DNA from: Pseudomonadota bacterium
GTDB lineage: Bacteria > Pseudomonadota > Alphaproteobacteria > Rhizobiales > MH13
Reading direction: 5' to 3'
Assembly (NCBI GenBank): GCA_039024915.1
Contig: JBCCPK010000003.1
Location: 62,001-126,000 of the forward strand
DNA: 64,000 nt
Position numbers and translations under genes: made by a program. Every line of letters begins with the position of its first letter. Position 1 is the first letter of the stretch. Shown here one piece after another: positions 44,869 through 53,810 of this stretch. Under the pieces are notes generated by a model, which was given only the letters and a program-made list of their open reading frames with translations, was not told the DNA's origin and did no database searches.

Positions 44869-46080
44869 GTGACACACTCCTCCCGAACGGGCCCGCCAGC
44901 GCCCGATCTATCAGACACTGCTATCGACACGCAGCTATCGCACCTTGGTCGCGATTCCCACCGATTCCATGGTTTTGTGAACCCACCTGTGGTGCGGGCA
45001 TCGACAGTGCTGTTTCCAAGTGTGGAGGCAATGGAGAACCCGCGCGATGTCCGCTACACGTACGGGCTGACGGGTACGCCGACGACTGAAGCGCTGACGC
45101 AGGCAATCGACGCGTTGGAGCTGTCTGCCGGTACGGTCTTGGTGCCATCAGGGCTGGCAGCCGTCACTCTGCCCATTCTGGCGGTGGCGAAGCCGGGCAT
45201 GCGCATCCTGGTCCCAGACAATGTCTACTGGCCGACGCGGCGTTTCTGCGACGGCACGCTTGCACGGCTCGGGGTCGAAACGCTCTACTATGATCCGCTC
45301 ATTGGCGGAGGCATCGGCGCGCTGATGAAAGAGGGTGGGGAAACCATTCTTTTCACCGAGGCTCCCGGCTCCAACACGTTTGAAATGCCCGATTTGCGTG
45401 CGTTTGTGAGCGCTGCAAAGAGCGCCGACGCCATAACAATGATCGACAACACCTGGGCGACACCGCTGATCTACAAGCCCATTGCCGAGGGCTTCGATTT
45501 CTCGATCCAGGCGGGTACCAAATATTATGGTGGTCATTCGGATCTTCTGATTGGATCGGTCTCGGCATCCAAACGCCTTTGGCCAGCGCTGCGCGAGACG
45601 CACCAGTTCATGGGGCTGCAGGCGGGAACAGAAGAGATATTTCTCACCTTGCGGGGCATGCGCACCTTGCGTGTACGCCTTGAACAGCATGAACGCTCGG
45701 CGCTGGAGATGGCGCAATGGCTCGACGAACAGCCTTTCGTGGAGCGCGTGATGCATCCCGCGCTGCCGTCTGATCCGGGGCACACCCTGTTTATGGACCT
45801 GTTCAACGGGCGCGGCAGTGGGTTGTTCGGGTTTGCTTTACGCGGCACGCGTGAGCAGGGTCGGGCCATGCTCAATGCGTTGTCGCTGTTTGGGCTTGGC
45901 TACTCTTGGGGAGGCTATGAGAGCCTGGCGGTTCAGGCGCAACTGGACCACTGCCGGACGGTTCAGGGCTGGTCGGGTGGCCCGGTGGTGCGGCTGCAGA
46001 TCGGGCTTGAGGACGTGGCGGACCTAAAGGCCGACATAGCGCGCGCAGCGCAAGCAGCAGGCCTGCCGGTGGCGAACTGA
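44869..46080 (+). CDS. metC: Cystathionine beta-lyase (Cys/Met metabolism PLP enzyme)
   Basis: MetC cleaves cystathionine to homocysteine in methionine synthesis. The 403-residue protein shows the fold-type I features: Y-G-L-T-G-T-P-T near 61-68, the V-P-S-G-L-A-A-V-T-L-P segment, D-N-T-W-A-T-P-L near the cofactor, the PLP lysine in Q-A-G-T-K-Y-Y-G-G-H-S-D, and G-L-G-Y-S-W-G-G-Y-E-S-L near the C-terminus, typical of cystathionine beta-lyases. The start is a GTG at 44869. It diverges from the AapJ-like gene and converges on the GT39 gene with a three-base gap. Confidence 0.92.
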   Translation: MTHSSRTGPPAPDLSDTAIDTQLSHLGRDSHRFHGFVNPPVVRASTVLFPSVEAMENPRDVRYTYGLTGTPTTEALTQAIDALELSAGTVLVPSGLAAVTLPILAVAKPGMRILVPDNVYWPTRRFCDGTLARLGVETLYYDPLIGGGIGALMKEGGETILFTEAPGSNTFEMPDLRAFVSAAKSADAITMIDNTWATPLIYKPIAEGFDFSIQAGTKYYGGHSDLLIGSVSASKRLWPALRETHQFMGLQAGTEEIFLTLRGMRTLRVRLEQHERSALEMAQWLDEQPFVERVMHPALPSDPGHTLFMDLFNGRGSGLFGFALRGTREQGRAMLNALSLFGLGYSWGGYESLAVQAQLDHCRTVQGWSGGPVVRLQIGLEDVADLKADIARAAQAAGLPVAN

Positions 46081-46083
46081 AGA

Positions 46084-48702
46084 CTAGCGCAGCTGCGCGG
46101 CTGCCGCATCGTTGGTGAGAACATCAATCGTCACCGCGTCCCAGCCGTTGAGGACGATACCTTCGACGCGTGCCACAGCCCGCACTGCAGCACCCTCTTC
46201 TGCCAGCGCCCGCCGAACCGCATCGGCCTCAGGCTGGGTCACAAAGGCAGCACGACACCCCTCGCCCGCAAGAAACGCGGCCACGCCCTCCGGCTCGGTC
46301 TCCAAAATGAGATCGGTGCGGGTCATCAAAACAAGGCTCGGCTCACGGTAGCCCAGCGTCGCCAATTCAGGATCTGCGCAAACCACGGCATCTAGCGCGC
46401 CCGCCAATTGCGGCGTGATCCATAACGTCCTTGCGCTGGGCAGATGCCCCGCGAACGATCCGGCAAACAGGCACAGTGCACAGGCCACGATGCAAAGGCT
46501 TGCGGCGCGGGCATGACGATGCAGAAGAAAGCCCCATGCGATAAGAGCCAGCAAGATGACCGCGGCCCCGAACGCCGCGCCGCTGGGCGCGATACCATCG
46601 CCCCACTCGGTCAGCAAAAGCGGCATCGCAATCGCAAGGGCAACCGGAACGGCAAAGATCACCAGCTTAACGAGGCCTGCCCAGAACCCCGCAGGCAGTT
46701 TTTCAAACGCCACCATGCGCGCCGCGAGCACCGCCAGTGCCGGATAAAGTGGCAGCGCATAGTGCGGCAGCTTCAGCGCGGTCAGCTCCAACATGACAAG
46801 CGCGGGCACAATCCAGGCGATGAGAAATTTGGTGCCGCGATCTTTCCAGGTACGCAGTGCAAACGGAACTGCCAGCAAGGCAAGTGGCCCAATAGGCCAT
46901 CCCAGGGTCGGCAGTGACACGAAGGTTATGAGACCCGGAAAAAGCGAGGGATCGCCCGGCTCGCCTTCAAAGGCTGCTGCAAGCTCCCGTCCCACCGCCA
47001 CATCGAAGAAGCTGCCGCCTGATGTCAGCGAGATCGCCACAAACCATGGCACCGCCAGAAGCGCCATCCACAAGATGCCGTAGCCGGGCCGCAAGCGGCG
47101 CACCCATAAAAGGCGTCGATCGGCAAGGCTCGCGAAAGCACCGGTTGCCAGGACGATGGCCGGCATCACCGGCCCTTTGACGAGCAAACCGGCGGCCATC
47201 GCAGTCCAGAAGATCGCCGCATGATAAAAACGGACCGCGCTGTCGCGCTTGCTGATAAAGGCACGGGCAAGGATTGCCTGAGCGATGACCGTAAGCGCCA
47301 AAAGGACGGCATCCGTTTTGGCGAGACGTGCCTCTGCCGCAACCAGGATCGTGCATGAAAACAAAATTGCCGCCGCAAAGGCGAGCGGCGGCGGGCCAAA
47401 GCTCAGCGCCAGCCAATACACCAGTAGGGCCGCCAGACCGGCTGCGACCAACGATACCGTTCGGTAAATCCAAACGGGCGGCGCGTCACCCTCAACATCC
47501 GCACCGCTTATGATAAGCGCTGCCGACTGCAACCAATAGATCCCGATTGGCTTGTCGTACCGCGCCCTGTCCTGAAAGCGTATGTCGACGAAATCGCCGG
47601 TAGCCACCATTTGGCGGCTGGCCTGCGCGTAGCGCGATTCGTCGCGATCGATCGGGGGGATTGTCGCAACACCCGGCACGAACGCCGCGGTAGCGATCAG
47701 CGCAACGCACAGCACGGCCACCAGACGCACGCGGGCCAACCCATCGAAAGCGGCGGTCAACCATGCGGCCGGCCGATCCAGCCATCCAAGGCGCTCACCG
47801 ATCCTTTGCCGTTGGGCTTGGACCTGTGTCCGCAGATGCCCAACACCATCGCGCATGCGCGCTGCACCTGCCGCAGAGCTTTCGCGCAGTGATGTTGCTA
47901 AGGCGGCGGCTCGCCCGTCTTCGCCACCAGCCTCGCTTTCATCATGATCATCAGCTGGGACGTCGAACAGATCGGCAGCGTCACCTTCTGCTGGCGCCCA
48001 CAAACCCGCGCGAACAGCTGCGGGTATGCTCAGCCCGGTCTGTGACGAGCTGCCATCGTCTTCGCTAGCCTGCTCTGCGGTAGACTTTGCACTTGCTGAA
48101 GCACGCCTGCGCGGTGCGGTGGCCTTTCTGGTGGACGTTTTTCTGGCCGTCGTGGTGCCAGTCCCTGCCTTCGCGCGCTTGCGTCTGGCGGGCTTTGTAC
48201 CGGCCCCGGTTCGCGACGTGGTGGAGCGGCTTCTTTTGGCTGCCGTAGCCTCGATGCCCTCGGCGCTACCCTCAGCTGCGGCTGCTGCGTCCTCTGACGC
48301 TGTGGAATCGCTTCCCGATGCAGGCGTCGCCGCGCGGGATGATCTGCGTTTAGCGGTGGTCGATTTGGCCGTCGTGCTGCGGCGCGCGGGCTTGCGCCGA
48401 CTGGGTTTGGCCTTGTCGCCAGCGCCCTTGGCCTCGTCTGGGGTTGCGTTCGCGGATGCCTCCCCTGCACCCGCTGCCGCGCTTTCAGCCTGGTTCGGTG
48501 CTGACCTATCGCTTTGTCGAGGCGTCCGGGAAGAGGCTGTAGACGAACGCTTGCGCGCCGCCGCTGGTTTGCGCGTGGCGGTGCCTGTGCGCTTACGCGT
48601 GCCAGTACCAGCCCGACGTTTGGGTTTTTTCTGTCCCGAGCTATCGCCGTCGTCAGATGATGCACCATCCGCATCGTCGGAATCGTCGGGAGGGGAAACC
48701 AT
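46084..48702 (-). CDS. GT39/ArnT-like membrane glycosyltransferase with basic N-terminal tail
   Basis: From about residue 325 the protein is a polytopic glycosyltransferase of the ArnT/PMT (GT-C) type. It has a first membrane helix at about 326-343, then I-D-R-D-E-S-R-Y-A-Q-A-S with the catalytic Asp-Glu (354-355), R-Y-D-K-P-I-G-I-Y-W-L-Q, A-R-L-A-K-T-D-A, and about ten more membrane helices. The core of roughly 550 residues matches ArnT length. In front lie about 320 extra residues. Residues 24-210 are rich in Arg, Lys, Ala, Ser and Thr (K-K-P-K-R-R, A-R-R-K-R-A-K), resembling histone H1 tails, and 235-265 are acidic. The lipid-linked sugar donor and acceptor are unknown. Confidence 0.85.
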   Translation of the reverse strand: MVSPPDDSDDADGASSDDGDSSGQKKPKRRAGTGTRKRTGTATRKPAAARKRSSTASSRTPRQSDRSAPNQAESAAAGAGEASANATPDEAKGAGDKAKPSRRKPARRSTTAKSTTAKRRSSRAATPASGSDSTASEDAAAAAEGSAEGIEATAAKRSRSTTSRTGAGTKPARRKRAKAGTGTTTARKTSTRKATAPRRRASASAKSTAEQASEDDGSSSQTGLSIPAAVRAGLWAPAEGDAADLFDVPADDHDESEAGGEDGRAAALATSLRESSAAGAARMRDGVGHLRTQVQAQRQRIGERLGWLDRPAAWLTAAFDGLARVRLVAVLCVALIATAAFVPGVATIPPIDRDESRYAQASRQMVATGDFVDIRFQDRARYDKPIGIYWLQSAALIISGADVEGDAPPVWIYRTVSLVAAGLAALLVYWLALSFGPPPLAFAAAILFSCTILVAAEARLAKTDAVLLALTVIAQAILARAFISKRDSAVRFYHAAIFWTAMAAGLLVKGPVMPAIVLATGAFASLADRRLLWVRRLRPGYGILWMALLAVPWFVAISLTSGGSFFDVAVGRELAAAFEGEPGDPSLFPGLITFVSLPTLGWPIGPLALLAVPFALRTWKDRGTKFLIAWIVPALVMLELTALKLPHYALPLYPALAVLAARMVAFEKLPAGFWAGLVKLVIFAVPVALAIAMPLLLTEWGDGIAPSGAAFGAAVILLALIAWGFLLHRHARAASLCIVACALCLFAGSFAGHLPSARTLWITPQLAGALDAVVCADPELATLGYREPSLVLMTRTDLILETEPEGVAAFLAGEGCRAAFVTQPEADAVRRALAEEGAAVRAVARVEGIVLNGWDAVTIDVLTNDAAAAQLR

Positions 48703-48744
48703 GACGCAAAGCGCCTCTTTGCAGTGCCGCGCCGCGGCTTGGAT

Positions 48745-48821
48745 TGGCGACCTCGGCAGGATTCGAACCTGCGACCGTCGGATTAGAAGTCCGGTGCTCT
48801 ATCCAGCTGAGCTACGAGGCC
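48745..48821 (-). tRNA. tRNA-Arg (TCT)
   Basis: On the minus strand the acceptor stem pairs GGCCTCG with CGAGGTC (one G-T pair). The D-arm has AGCTCAGCTGGATAGAGC, the anticodon is TCT within A-C-T-T-C-T-A-A-T, and the T-arm carries GGTTCGAATCC. CCA is encoded. It lies just upstream of the GT39 gene. Confidence 0.95.
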
Positions 48822-48880
48822 AATACGCGAAGAGATGGTCGGGGAAAAGGGGGCTTGCGGTTTGGAGGCGACACAGTTGT

Positions 48881-49186
48881 TCAGTGTGTCCAGGGGGTCC
48901 GACGATCATACTTGAAATTGTCTGCGTAAGCGACGCGTCTGCGAACCCGTTCTTTTGGCGCATCAACGCGGAAGGCAAGCCCATTTCGCTCCGCGTACGC
49001 GATTGCATCTTCCTTGCTATCAAATTGCAGCTTGATCTGAGCTTTCATGTCGGAGGATGACGTCCAACCCATCAGCGGCTCGACACTGCGCGGCTCATCA
49101 CGGCTAAACTCGAGAACCCAGGATTTCGTCTTGCCTAAACCAGACTGCATGGCCGTTTTGGCCGGACGATAGATCCGCGCAACCAT
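48881..49186 (-). CDS. Complex I accessory subunit, NDUFS4-like (ETC complex I)
   Basis: The 101-residue protein matches the ETC complex I subunit family (PF04800), the bacterial counterpart of mitochondrial NDUFS4. It has A-R-I-Y-R-P-A-K-T-A-M-Q-S-G near the start, W-V-L-E-F, the M-G-W-T-S-S-S-D segment, A-I-A-Y-A-E-R-N-G-L and the closing Y-A-D-N-F-K-Y-D-R-R-T-P-W-T-H, which is near-invariant. The family is restricted mostly to alphaproteobacteria and mitochondria. The ATG at 49186 has GGGAGG eight bases upstream, so I prefer it to the GTG at 49201. The gene stands alone between tRNA-Arg and tRNA-Pro, far from any nuo operon. Confidence 0.92.
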   Translation of the reverse strand: MVARIYRPAKTAMQSGLGKTKSWVLEFSRDEPRSVEPLMGWTSSSDMKAQIKLQFDSKEDAIAYAERNGLAFRVDAPKERVRRRVAYADNFKYDRRTPWTH

Positions 49187-49263
49187 CGTTGAACCTCCCA
49201 CGCACCAGCGGCTTTCTCGCGGCTAGCGATCAGCCTCGATACGAACCGATCGTTTTTACAGAT

Positions 49264-49340
49264 TGGTCGGGGCAGCAGGATTTGAACCTGCGACCCCCTG
49301 CTCCCAAAGCAGGTGCGCTACCAGGCTGCGCTATACCCCG
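49264..49340 (-). tRNA. tRNA-Pro (TGG)
   Basis: On the minus strand CGGGGTA pairs loosely with TGCCCCG. The anticodon is TGG within C-T-T-T-G-G-G-A-G, the D-arm has AGCGCAGCCTGGTAGCGC, and the T-arm has GGTTCAAATCC. CCA is encoded at 49264-49266. I saw no repeated copy of its 3' end nearby that would suggest an integrated element. Confidence 0.95.
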
Positions 49341-49564
49341 AGACCATGTCTGTTTCCGACCGTTCGACGGCCTCACACTATGTGCGAAGGCTGAACGATC
49401 CCCGAATGGACGGCCAGATAGCACTGATATCAGGGGATGAAAATGGCTTTCTCAAGCTTTGGCAGCTGTTTTGGGGCCTGACTGGAGAGCCGCGTTAGCG
49501 TGGTTTGAATGCAACGACGCCGTCATTGTGTTGGACGGGGGGACGGAAGTCTCGTCGCCGCTTG

Positions 49565-51379
49565 TCAGCTGTTGATCACGTGACTTCGCACCGATGCCAG
49601 GTCGGCAGGGGTGGCGGCGTATGTCGGGAACCGCTCAAGTCCCGAGTTGGCTGGCAATCCGGAGGCGTGTGCCGTGAAATTGCCGTTCGCTGGATCTGCA
49701 AGCTGCGGGTCAGTTTGAACGGAATTGGCCTCTTGTGCGGTTGTCGTCTGGAGGTCGGGCAACAGCGCTATAACCGTGCCGTTAATCTGCGCTCTGGGCG
49801 AATTGGCAAACACATTGTTGTCTGTGCCTGCGGCCAGGGCGCTCACATTGTACGTCCGGTTCCACCAGAACCCGCTATCGTCAAAGATATTGCCGAACGA
49901 AACCAATGTTCCACCAGGGGAAACGACATAATGGTTACTTGTGTTGTCGGCACGGACGATCACGTTCCGGCGCATTGTGGTTGCATCGCCGGCCTCTCGT
50001 ACCGCGCCTACCGTGAAGTTCCCGTAGGTTCGGTTGCCCTCAAAAAGGTTGGTTCCTTCGCTCAGATACCGCACGAAATGAGCCTGTCCGCCGGTCGCGC
50101 CGATGCACCAGTTATCGCGGACCGTTGATGTGGCGTGCGATCCTATCAGGATTTCGCCTTCTTCGATCTTGCATCGCTCCACCACCACATCATCAGCCCA
50201 CGAACCGCCACCAAGATCGCCCGCAAAGATCGAGCAGTCTTCGATCGTGATGCGGTCGTACAGGTCGCTGACGTCCGCTGTGTGTCCACCGATGGCAGCC
50301 ATGGACTGGGAGCTACCCGAAACACCGCGGAAATGGCAGCGCCGGAACGTTCCCGTCTGGCCGCTGCCGCTAGGCGTGTAGAATTCCAATGCGATTGCGC
50401 TTTCGCGTGTATCAACGAAGTCCTGAATGCAGCACACGCCTTCCATCAAACCGCTCGCGGCAAGCAGGGAGTGCACTGGGTGGGTTTGGTTGAGCACAAT
50501 GTTGGTGGCCAGAAAGTTGAACCCTGCGCGGATGCCGTTGCGATGGAGCTGACGGCCAAACTCCAAATATCTCAGTGTCGCATCGTCACCGAACGCCGGG
50601 CCGCTTGCATGGGTGTAGCTGTAGGTCTTGCCGTTGGTGCGCGGGTCGCTACCGTCAAGCGGGTGAACGTAAAACGTATAGGTACCCGGTGGCAGCTCAC
50701 CGTTCGCGCCCGCACCATCCTGTACATGGTAGGTGCCGGGCGTTGCCTGCACCGCCGCAACACTTTCAACCCAAGTGGGAACCGTACCGTCTTCCCCCAT
50801 AAACGGAACGAGGCGGTTGCTGCCGCTATCGGGGGCCGCCTCAATCGTCCCGTCAAAACTGTAGACGCTGGTGTGGCTGTCGCCGCGCTCAGCGCTCGTC
50901 TGCCAAGATGTCACGACGGTCTCGGCACAGATGAGGGGCAGCCCATGGCTCGCGAAGTCGCCGTAACCTTCAAGGCGGATACCATCAAGCGCACGAAAAT
51001 CGAGGTTGCCTTCATTGATGGCCGAGCCCGCTGCGATCCCTATGGATTGGCCGTTTGAGCTGAGGGAAAGCGCTTGAGCCAGACTGGCAAGCGGCGTTGC
51101 CATGCTGCCATCGTTGCTGTCTGAGCCAGTCACCGAGTCGACATGGAAGTCGAAACCGCCCGCGAGCGCTGCGCCGCCAAGATGCGGCAGCCCTAAACCC
51201 AACCCCAAAGACAGCATGCTCAAACCCCCTGCGAGCCATTGACGGCGGCTCAAACCTGGCACCGGAGGGGCTGGCTGAACCGAAGTGGCTATTTGAGGGT
51301 TGTTGCTAAGGGCGGGGAAAGAGCGTCGGGTATTCCCCGATCCGGGGGCATCGACCGTGTCAGCGTTGCAGGTCGGCAT
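49565..51379 (-). CDS. Tat-exported protein of probable right-handed beta-helix fold
   Basis: I do not recognise a named family. The 604-residue protein has a 40-residue polar leader and then a twin-arginine signal, L-S-R-R-Q-W-L-A-G-G-L (Arg45-Arg46), a hydrophobic stretch and an A-L-A-G cleavage region. The mature part starts with F-H-V-D-S-x-x-G-S-D-S-N-D-G and A-T-P-L-A-S-L-A-Q-A, the usual opening of pectate-lyase-like beta-helix proteins. It continues with short Asn/Gly/Cys-rich rungs such as I-E-D-C-S-I-F, V-V-E-R-C-K-I and F-E-G-N-R-T-Y-G-N. It may bind or cut a polysaccharide. The start overlaps the DUF192 stop by 20 bases, so co-transcription is likely. The start codon is uncertain. 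Confidence 0.72.
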   Translation of the reverse strand: MPTCNADTVDAPGSGNTRRSFPALSNNPQIATSVQPAPPVPGLSRRQWLAGGLSMLSLGLGLGLPHLGGAALAGGFDFHVDSVTGSDSNDGSMATPLASLAQALSLSSNGQSIGIAAGSAINEGNLDFRALDGIRLEGYGDFASHGLPLICAETVVTSWQTSAERGDSHTSVYSFDGTIEAAPDSGSNRLVPFMGEDGTVPTWVESVAAVQATPGTYHVQDGAGANGELPPGTYTFYVHPLDGSDPRTNGKTYSYTHASGPAFGDDATLRYLEFGRQLHRNGIRAGFNFLATNIVLNQTHPVHSLLAASGLMEGVCCIQDFVDTRESAIALEFYTPSGSGQTGTFRRCHFRGVSGSSQSMAAIGGHTADVSDLYDRITIEDCSIFAGDLGGGSWADDVVVERCKIEEGEILIGSHATSTVRDNWCIGATGGQAHFVRYLSEGTNLFEGNRTYGNFTVGAVREAGDATTMRRNVIVRADNTSNHYVVSPGGTLVSFGNIFDDSGFWWNRTYNVSALAAGTDNNVFANSPRAQINGTVIALLPDLQTTTAQEANSVQTDPQLADPANGNFTAHASGLPANSGLERFPTYAATPADLASVRSHVINS

Positions 51380-51824
51380 GGATGACGCGATCGCCCGGCT
51401 CAAGCCCGATGCGGTCGGCTGTGCCGGCAACAAATTCCAGCACCGCTATGACCGGCCCGCGCGACGGGACGCTGCGCCTCGAGAGTGGCTCGGTATCGCG
51501 CTCGATGCGGTGAACGATCCCGTCTTCGGCGATGAAGACCATGTCGAGCGAAACGAACGTATCCTGCATCCAGAATGAAGCTTCACGCGCTTGGGCAAAT
51601 GGAAAGAGCATCGCGTAGTTATCGGGGAGCGAGCGGCGATGCATCAGTCCCAACGCCTGCTCCTGCGCGGTGCGGGCGATCTCAATCTGGAACGTATGTT
51701 CGCCGGTTTTGGTCTCGACAACGAGACTGGATTGCTCAAACGCCAGGGCTGACGCGAGCAAGAACAGACTTGTCGCGACAAAAACGGCGCTTGTCGCGAC
51801 AACTTTGTTGCCTATTGCGCTCAT
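51360..51824 (-). CDS. DUF192 family exported protein
   Basis: The 154-residue protein has a signal-like helix (about 9-28, ending A-L-A-F-E) and the DUF192 (PF02643) domain. The domain shows E-I-A-R-T-A-Q-E-Q-A-L-G-L-M-H-R-R-S-L, M-L-F-P-F, F-W-M-Q-D-T-F-V-S-L-D-M-V-F-I, and the closing V-L-E-F-V-A-G-T. Its role is unknown. It follows the cold-shock gene on the same strand, an order common in Hyphomicrobiales. I start it at the ATG at 51824; the frame is open further upstream and an ATG at 51854 is an alternative. It precedes the beta-helix gene with a slight overlap. Confidence 0.86.
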   Translation of the reverse strand: MSAIGNKVVATSAVFVATSLFLLASALAFEQSSLVVETKTGEHTFQIEIARTAQEQALGLMHRRSLPDNYAMLFPFAQAREASFWMQDTFVSLDMVFIAEDGIVHRIERDTEPLSRRSVPSRGPVIAVLEFVAGTADRIGLEPGDRVIHADLQR

Positions 51825-51962
51825 GTTGCGCGCTCGGGCCGCTCTGCTTACCATTCGGTCATCATAGATCGGCTGGCGCACACGACAAGCGCCGCTTGGT
51901 AGCCGCCAGCGAGGGGTAAGCACGCTGAAAAATAAACAGCGCGCACTCCGTGAGGCATACAT

Positions 51963-52556
51963 CTAATGGGATGCGGGGATCGCGGTGCCGGTAACGGGCC
52001 GAACCTCTGCTGCCATCTTGCCCTTCGGCCCATCGCCGTACCGGACCATGACTTCCTGGCCGGGGCGCAGCTCCGTTAGGCCGAAGCGGCGCAGAGTTTC
52101 CATGTGAACAAAGATGTCCTCGGACCCCTCGCCCTGGGTCAGGAAGCCAAAACCGCGAATGCGATTAAACCATTTGACGGTCGCCCGCTCGAGGCCTGAG
52201 GTCGGCGTAACATTTACATGGGTCCGCGAGGGCGGCAGTTGAGAAGGGTGGATGGCGGTCGACTCATCCATGGAAATGATTCGAAGCGCCTGTAGTCCAC
52301 GCGGACGGTCGAGTACTTCGCAAACAATCCGCGCACCTTCATAGGCAGTCTGATAGCCATCGCGGCGCAAGCAGGTAACGTGCAGCAGAATATCACGCGC
52401 GCCATCATCGGGCACGATGAAGCCGAAGCCCTTGCCCACATCAAACCACTTGATATGCCCTGCCACCTCGAAAACATCGAGATTGGGATCATCACGCCCT
52501 ACCTCTTCGCCAAGCTCTTCAAGAAGCTTGGGGTCCAAGGGTGGTTTTCCCGTCAT
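51963..52556 (-). CDS. Cold-shock protein with two cold-shock domains
   Basis: The 197-residue protein contains two nucleic-acid-binding cold-shock domains. The first (about 30-95) has G-H-I-K-W-F-D-V-G-K-G-F-G-F-I-V-P-D and D-I-L-L-H-V. The second (about 122-185) has A-T-V-K-W-F-N-R-I-R-G-F-G-F-L-T and D-I-F-V-H-M. The RNP1/RNP2 aromatic residues are present in both. Single-domain CspA-type proteins are about 70 residues; this double form is typical of Hyphomicrobiales, where it precedes DUF192. I choose the ATG at 52556. Confidence 0.92.
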   Translation of the reverse strand: MTGKPPLDPKLLEELGEEVGRDDPNLDVFEVAGHIKWFDVGKGFGFIVPDDGARDILLHVTCLRRDGYQTAYEGARIVCEVLDRPRGLQALRIISMDESTAIHPSQLPPSRTHVNVTPTSGLERATVKWFNRIRGFGFLTQGEGSEDIFVHMETLRRFGLTELRPGQEVMVRYGDGPKGKMAAEVRPVTGTAIPASH

Positions 52557-52769
52557 GCTTACCCACCTAACCTGCGCAGTCCGCCGCTGCCACAATCGCC
52601 ACCGTTGGCGCGCGCCGCACAGCGCTACACCAACTGATTCTTATGGCAAGAATGCCCCTCGCGCTTCTGGCGGGGCAAGCCCCTTAACCATATCTTTACC
52701 TATCCGATGTGGTCGCAAAGGCACACATTTTCGTGGACCGTGACGTATTTGCTTCGCCTCTCGCTAGGC

Positions 52770-53540
52770 TCAGCTCGCCATTGAGACGGCTTGGGTGAAA
52801 GCGGAGCCGATTGAGCCGCGGACAATGCAGGCAGCGAGGTTGTCGAGGGGGGTGTGCTCTCGATTTATGATTGCCAAGGTCGCACCTTGACTGGCCGCTA
52901 GCCGGGGAAGGCTGGCGGCGGGCTCGACAACTAATGATGAGCCCAGAACAAGGAAAAGCTCGCAATCGGCAGACCACTGCGCCGCGCGCTGCAAGGCGGC
53001 TGGGTCAAGGTTTTGGCCGAAAGAGATCACGGCTACTTTGACCAGCCCTCCGCATGATTCGCATCGGGGACAGGCACCGGTGCGCTCGATAACCCCCCGG
53101 ACCGCTTCAAGCTCCATAGCGCGCGAGCACTCAAGGCACCGTCCGAACGTTGCGTTGCCATGCAGCTCGACGATGCGCTCGCCCGACACCCGACCACGTT
53201 TGTGCAACCCGTCAATGTTCTGCGTGATGATCCCGTGCAGCTGTCCACGCTTGTACAAGGTGTCGATGCACCCGTAGCCCTGATTCGGTTGGGCGATCGC
53301 GAAGTCGTCATTCATGATGAAGCGCCGACGCCAATCCTCAAGACGCGCTGCTTCGTCTGAAACGAACTGCTGATAGGTGATCGGCTGCATCCGCGACCAA
53401 ATTCCATCCGGACTGCGATAGTCTGGAATACCCGACTCGGTTGACATGCCTGCACCGGAAAAGACGGTGATCAGGTCCGTTGACGCGATCAGGTCGGCAA
53501 GTTTCTCAACGCTTGCCTTTTGGCCCGGTTGCTCGGTCAT
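52770..53540 (-). CDS. cobB: Sir2-family NAD-dependent protein deacylase
   Basis: Sirtuins remove acyl groups from lysines using NAD. The 256-residue protein has G-A-G-M-S-T-E-S-G-I-P-D-Y-R-S near 29-43, T-Q-N-I-D-G-L-H with the conserved Asn/Asp, the catalytic His in V-E-L-H-G-N, and four zinc cysteines as C-L-E-C and C-P-R-C-(E-S-C). It ends with G-S-S-L-V-V-E-P-A. It lacks the Tyr-Arg pair of the E. coli-type desuccinylase pocket as far as I can see, so a deacetylase is the likelier activity. It is transcribed away from tRNA-Glu and lies upstream of the cold-shock gene. Confidence 0.91.
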   Translation of the reverse strand: MTEQPGQKASVEKLADLIASTDLITVFSGAGMSTESGIPDYRSPDGIWSRMQPITYQQFVSDEAARLEDWRRRFIMNDDFAIAQPNQGYGCIDTLYKRGQLHGIITQNIDGLHKRGRVSGERIVELHGNATFGRCLECSRAMELEAVRGVIERTGACPRCESCGGLVKVAVISFGQNLDPAALQRAAQWSADCELFLVLGSSLVVEPAASLPRLAASQGATLAIINREHTPLDNLAACIVRGSIGSAFTQAVSMAS

Positions 53541-53690
53541 CGATTTTGGGCTCGCCGCCGCTCAACACAAAGATCCAACGAAAAAAGCATCCGTGCGCAT
53601 TTGCCCAGAGCGGGTGCCCTGTTTTTGTCAGTGATCGGCTTGAACACGCTTTCCAGCTTGCCTATAAGGCCGCCTTGCGCAGTGCGCTGC

Positions 53691-53766
53691 GCGCCCATCG
53701 TCTAGTGGTCTAGGACGCCGCCCTTTCACGGCGGAAACACGGGTTCGAGTCCCGTTGGGCGTGCCA
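53691..53766 (+). tRNA. tRNA-Glu (TTC)
   Basis: The acceptor stem pairs GCGCCCA with TGGGCGT (one G-T pair). The D-arm has CGTCTAGTGGTCTAGGACG, the anticodon is TTC within C-C-T-T-T-C-A-C-G, and the T-arm has GGTTCGAGTCC. CCA is encoded at 53764-53766. Confidence 0.95.
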
Positions 53767-53810
53767 ATTCTCCGTCCTTTTAGCGTACGAACAGCAGATT
53801 TGATGGCAGC

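Noticed and set aside
49264-51433. Genomic island inserted at tRNA-Pro
   Set aside because: The beta-helix gene is unusual, but there is no integrase, no duplicated tRNA 3' end seen by eye, and the neighbouring DUF192 and cold-shock genes keep their normal order.
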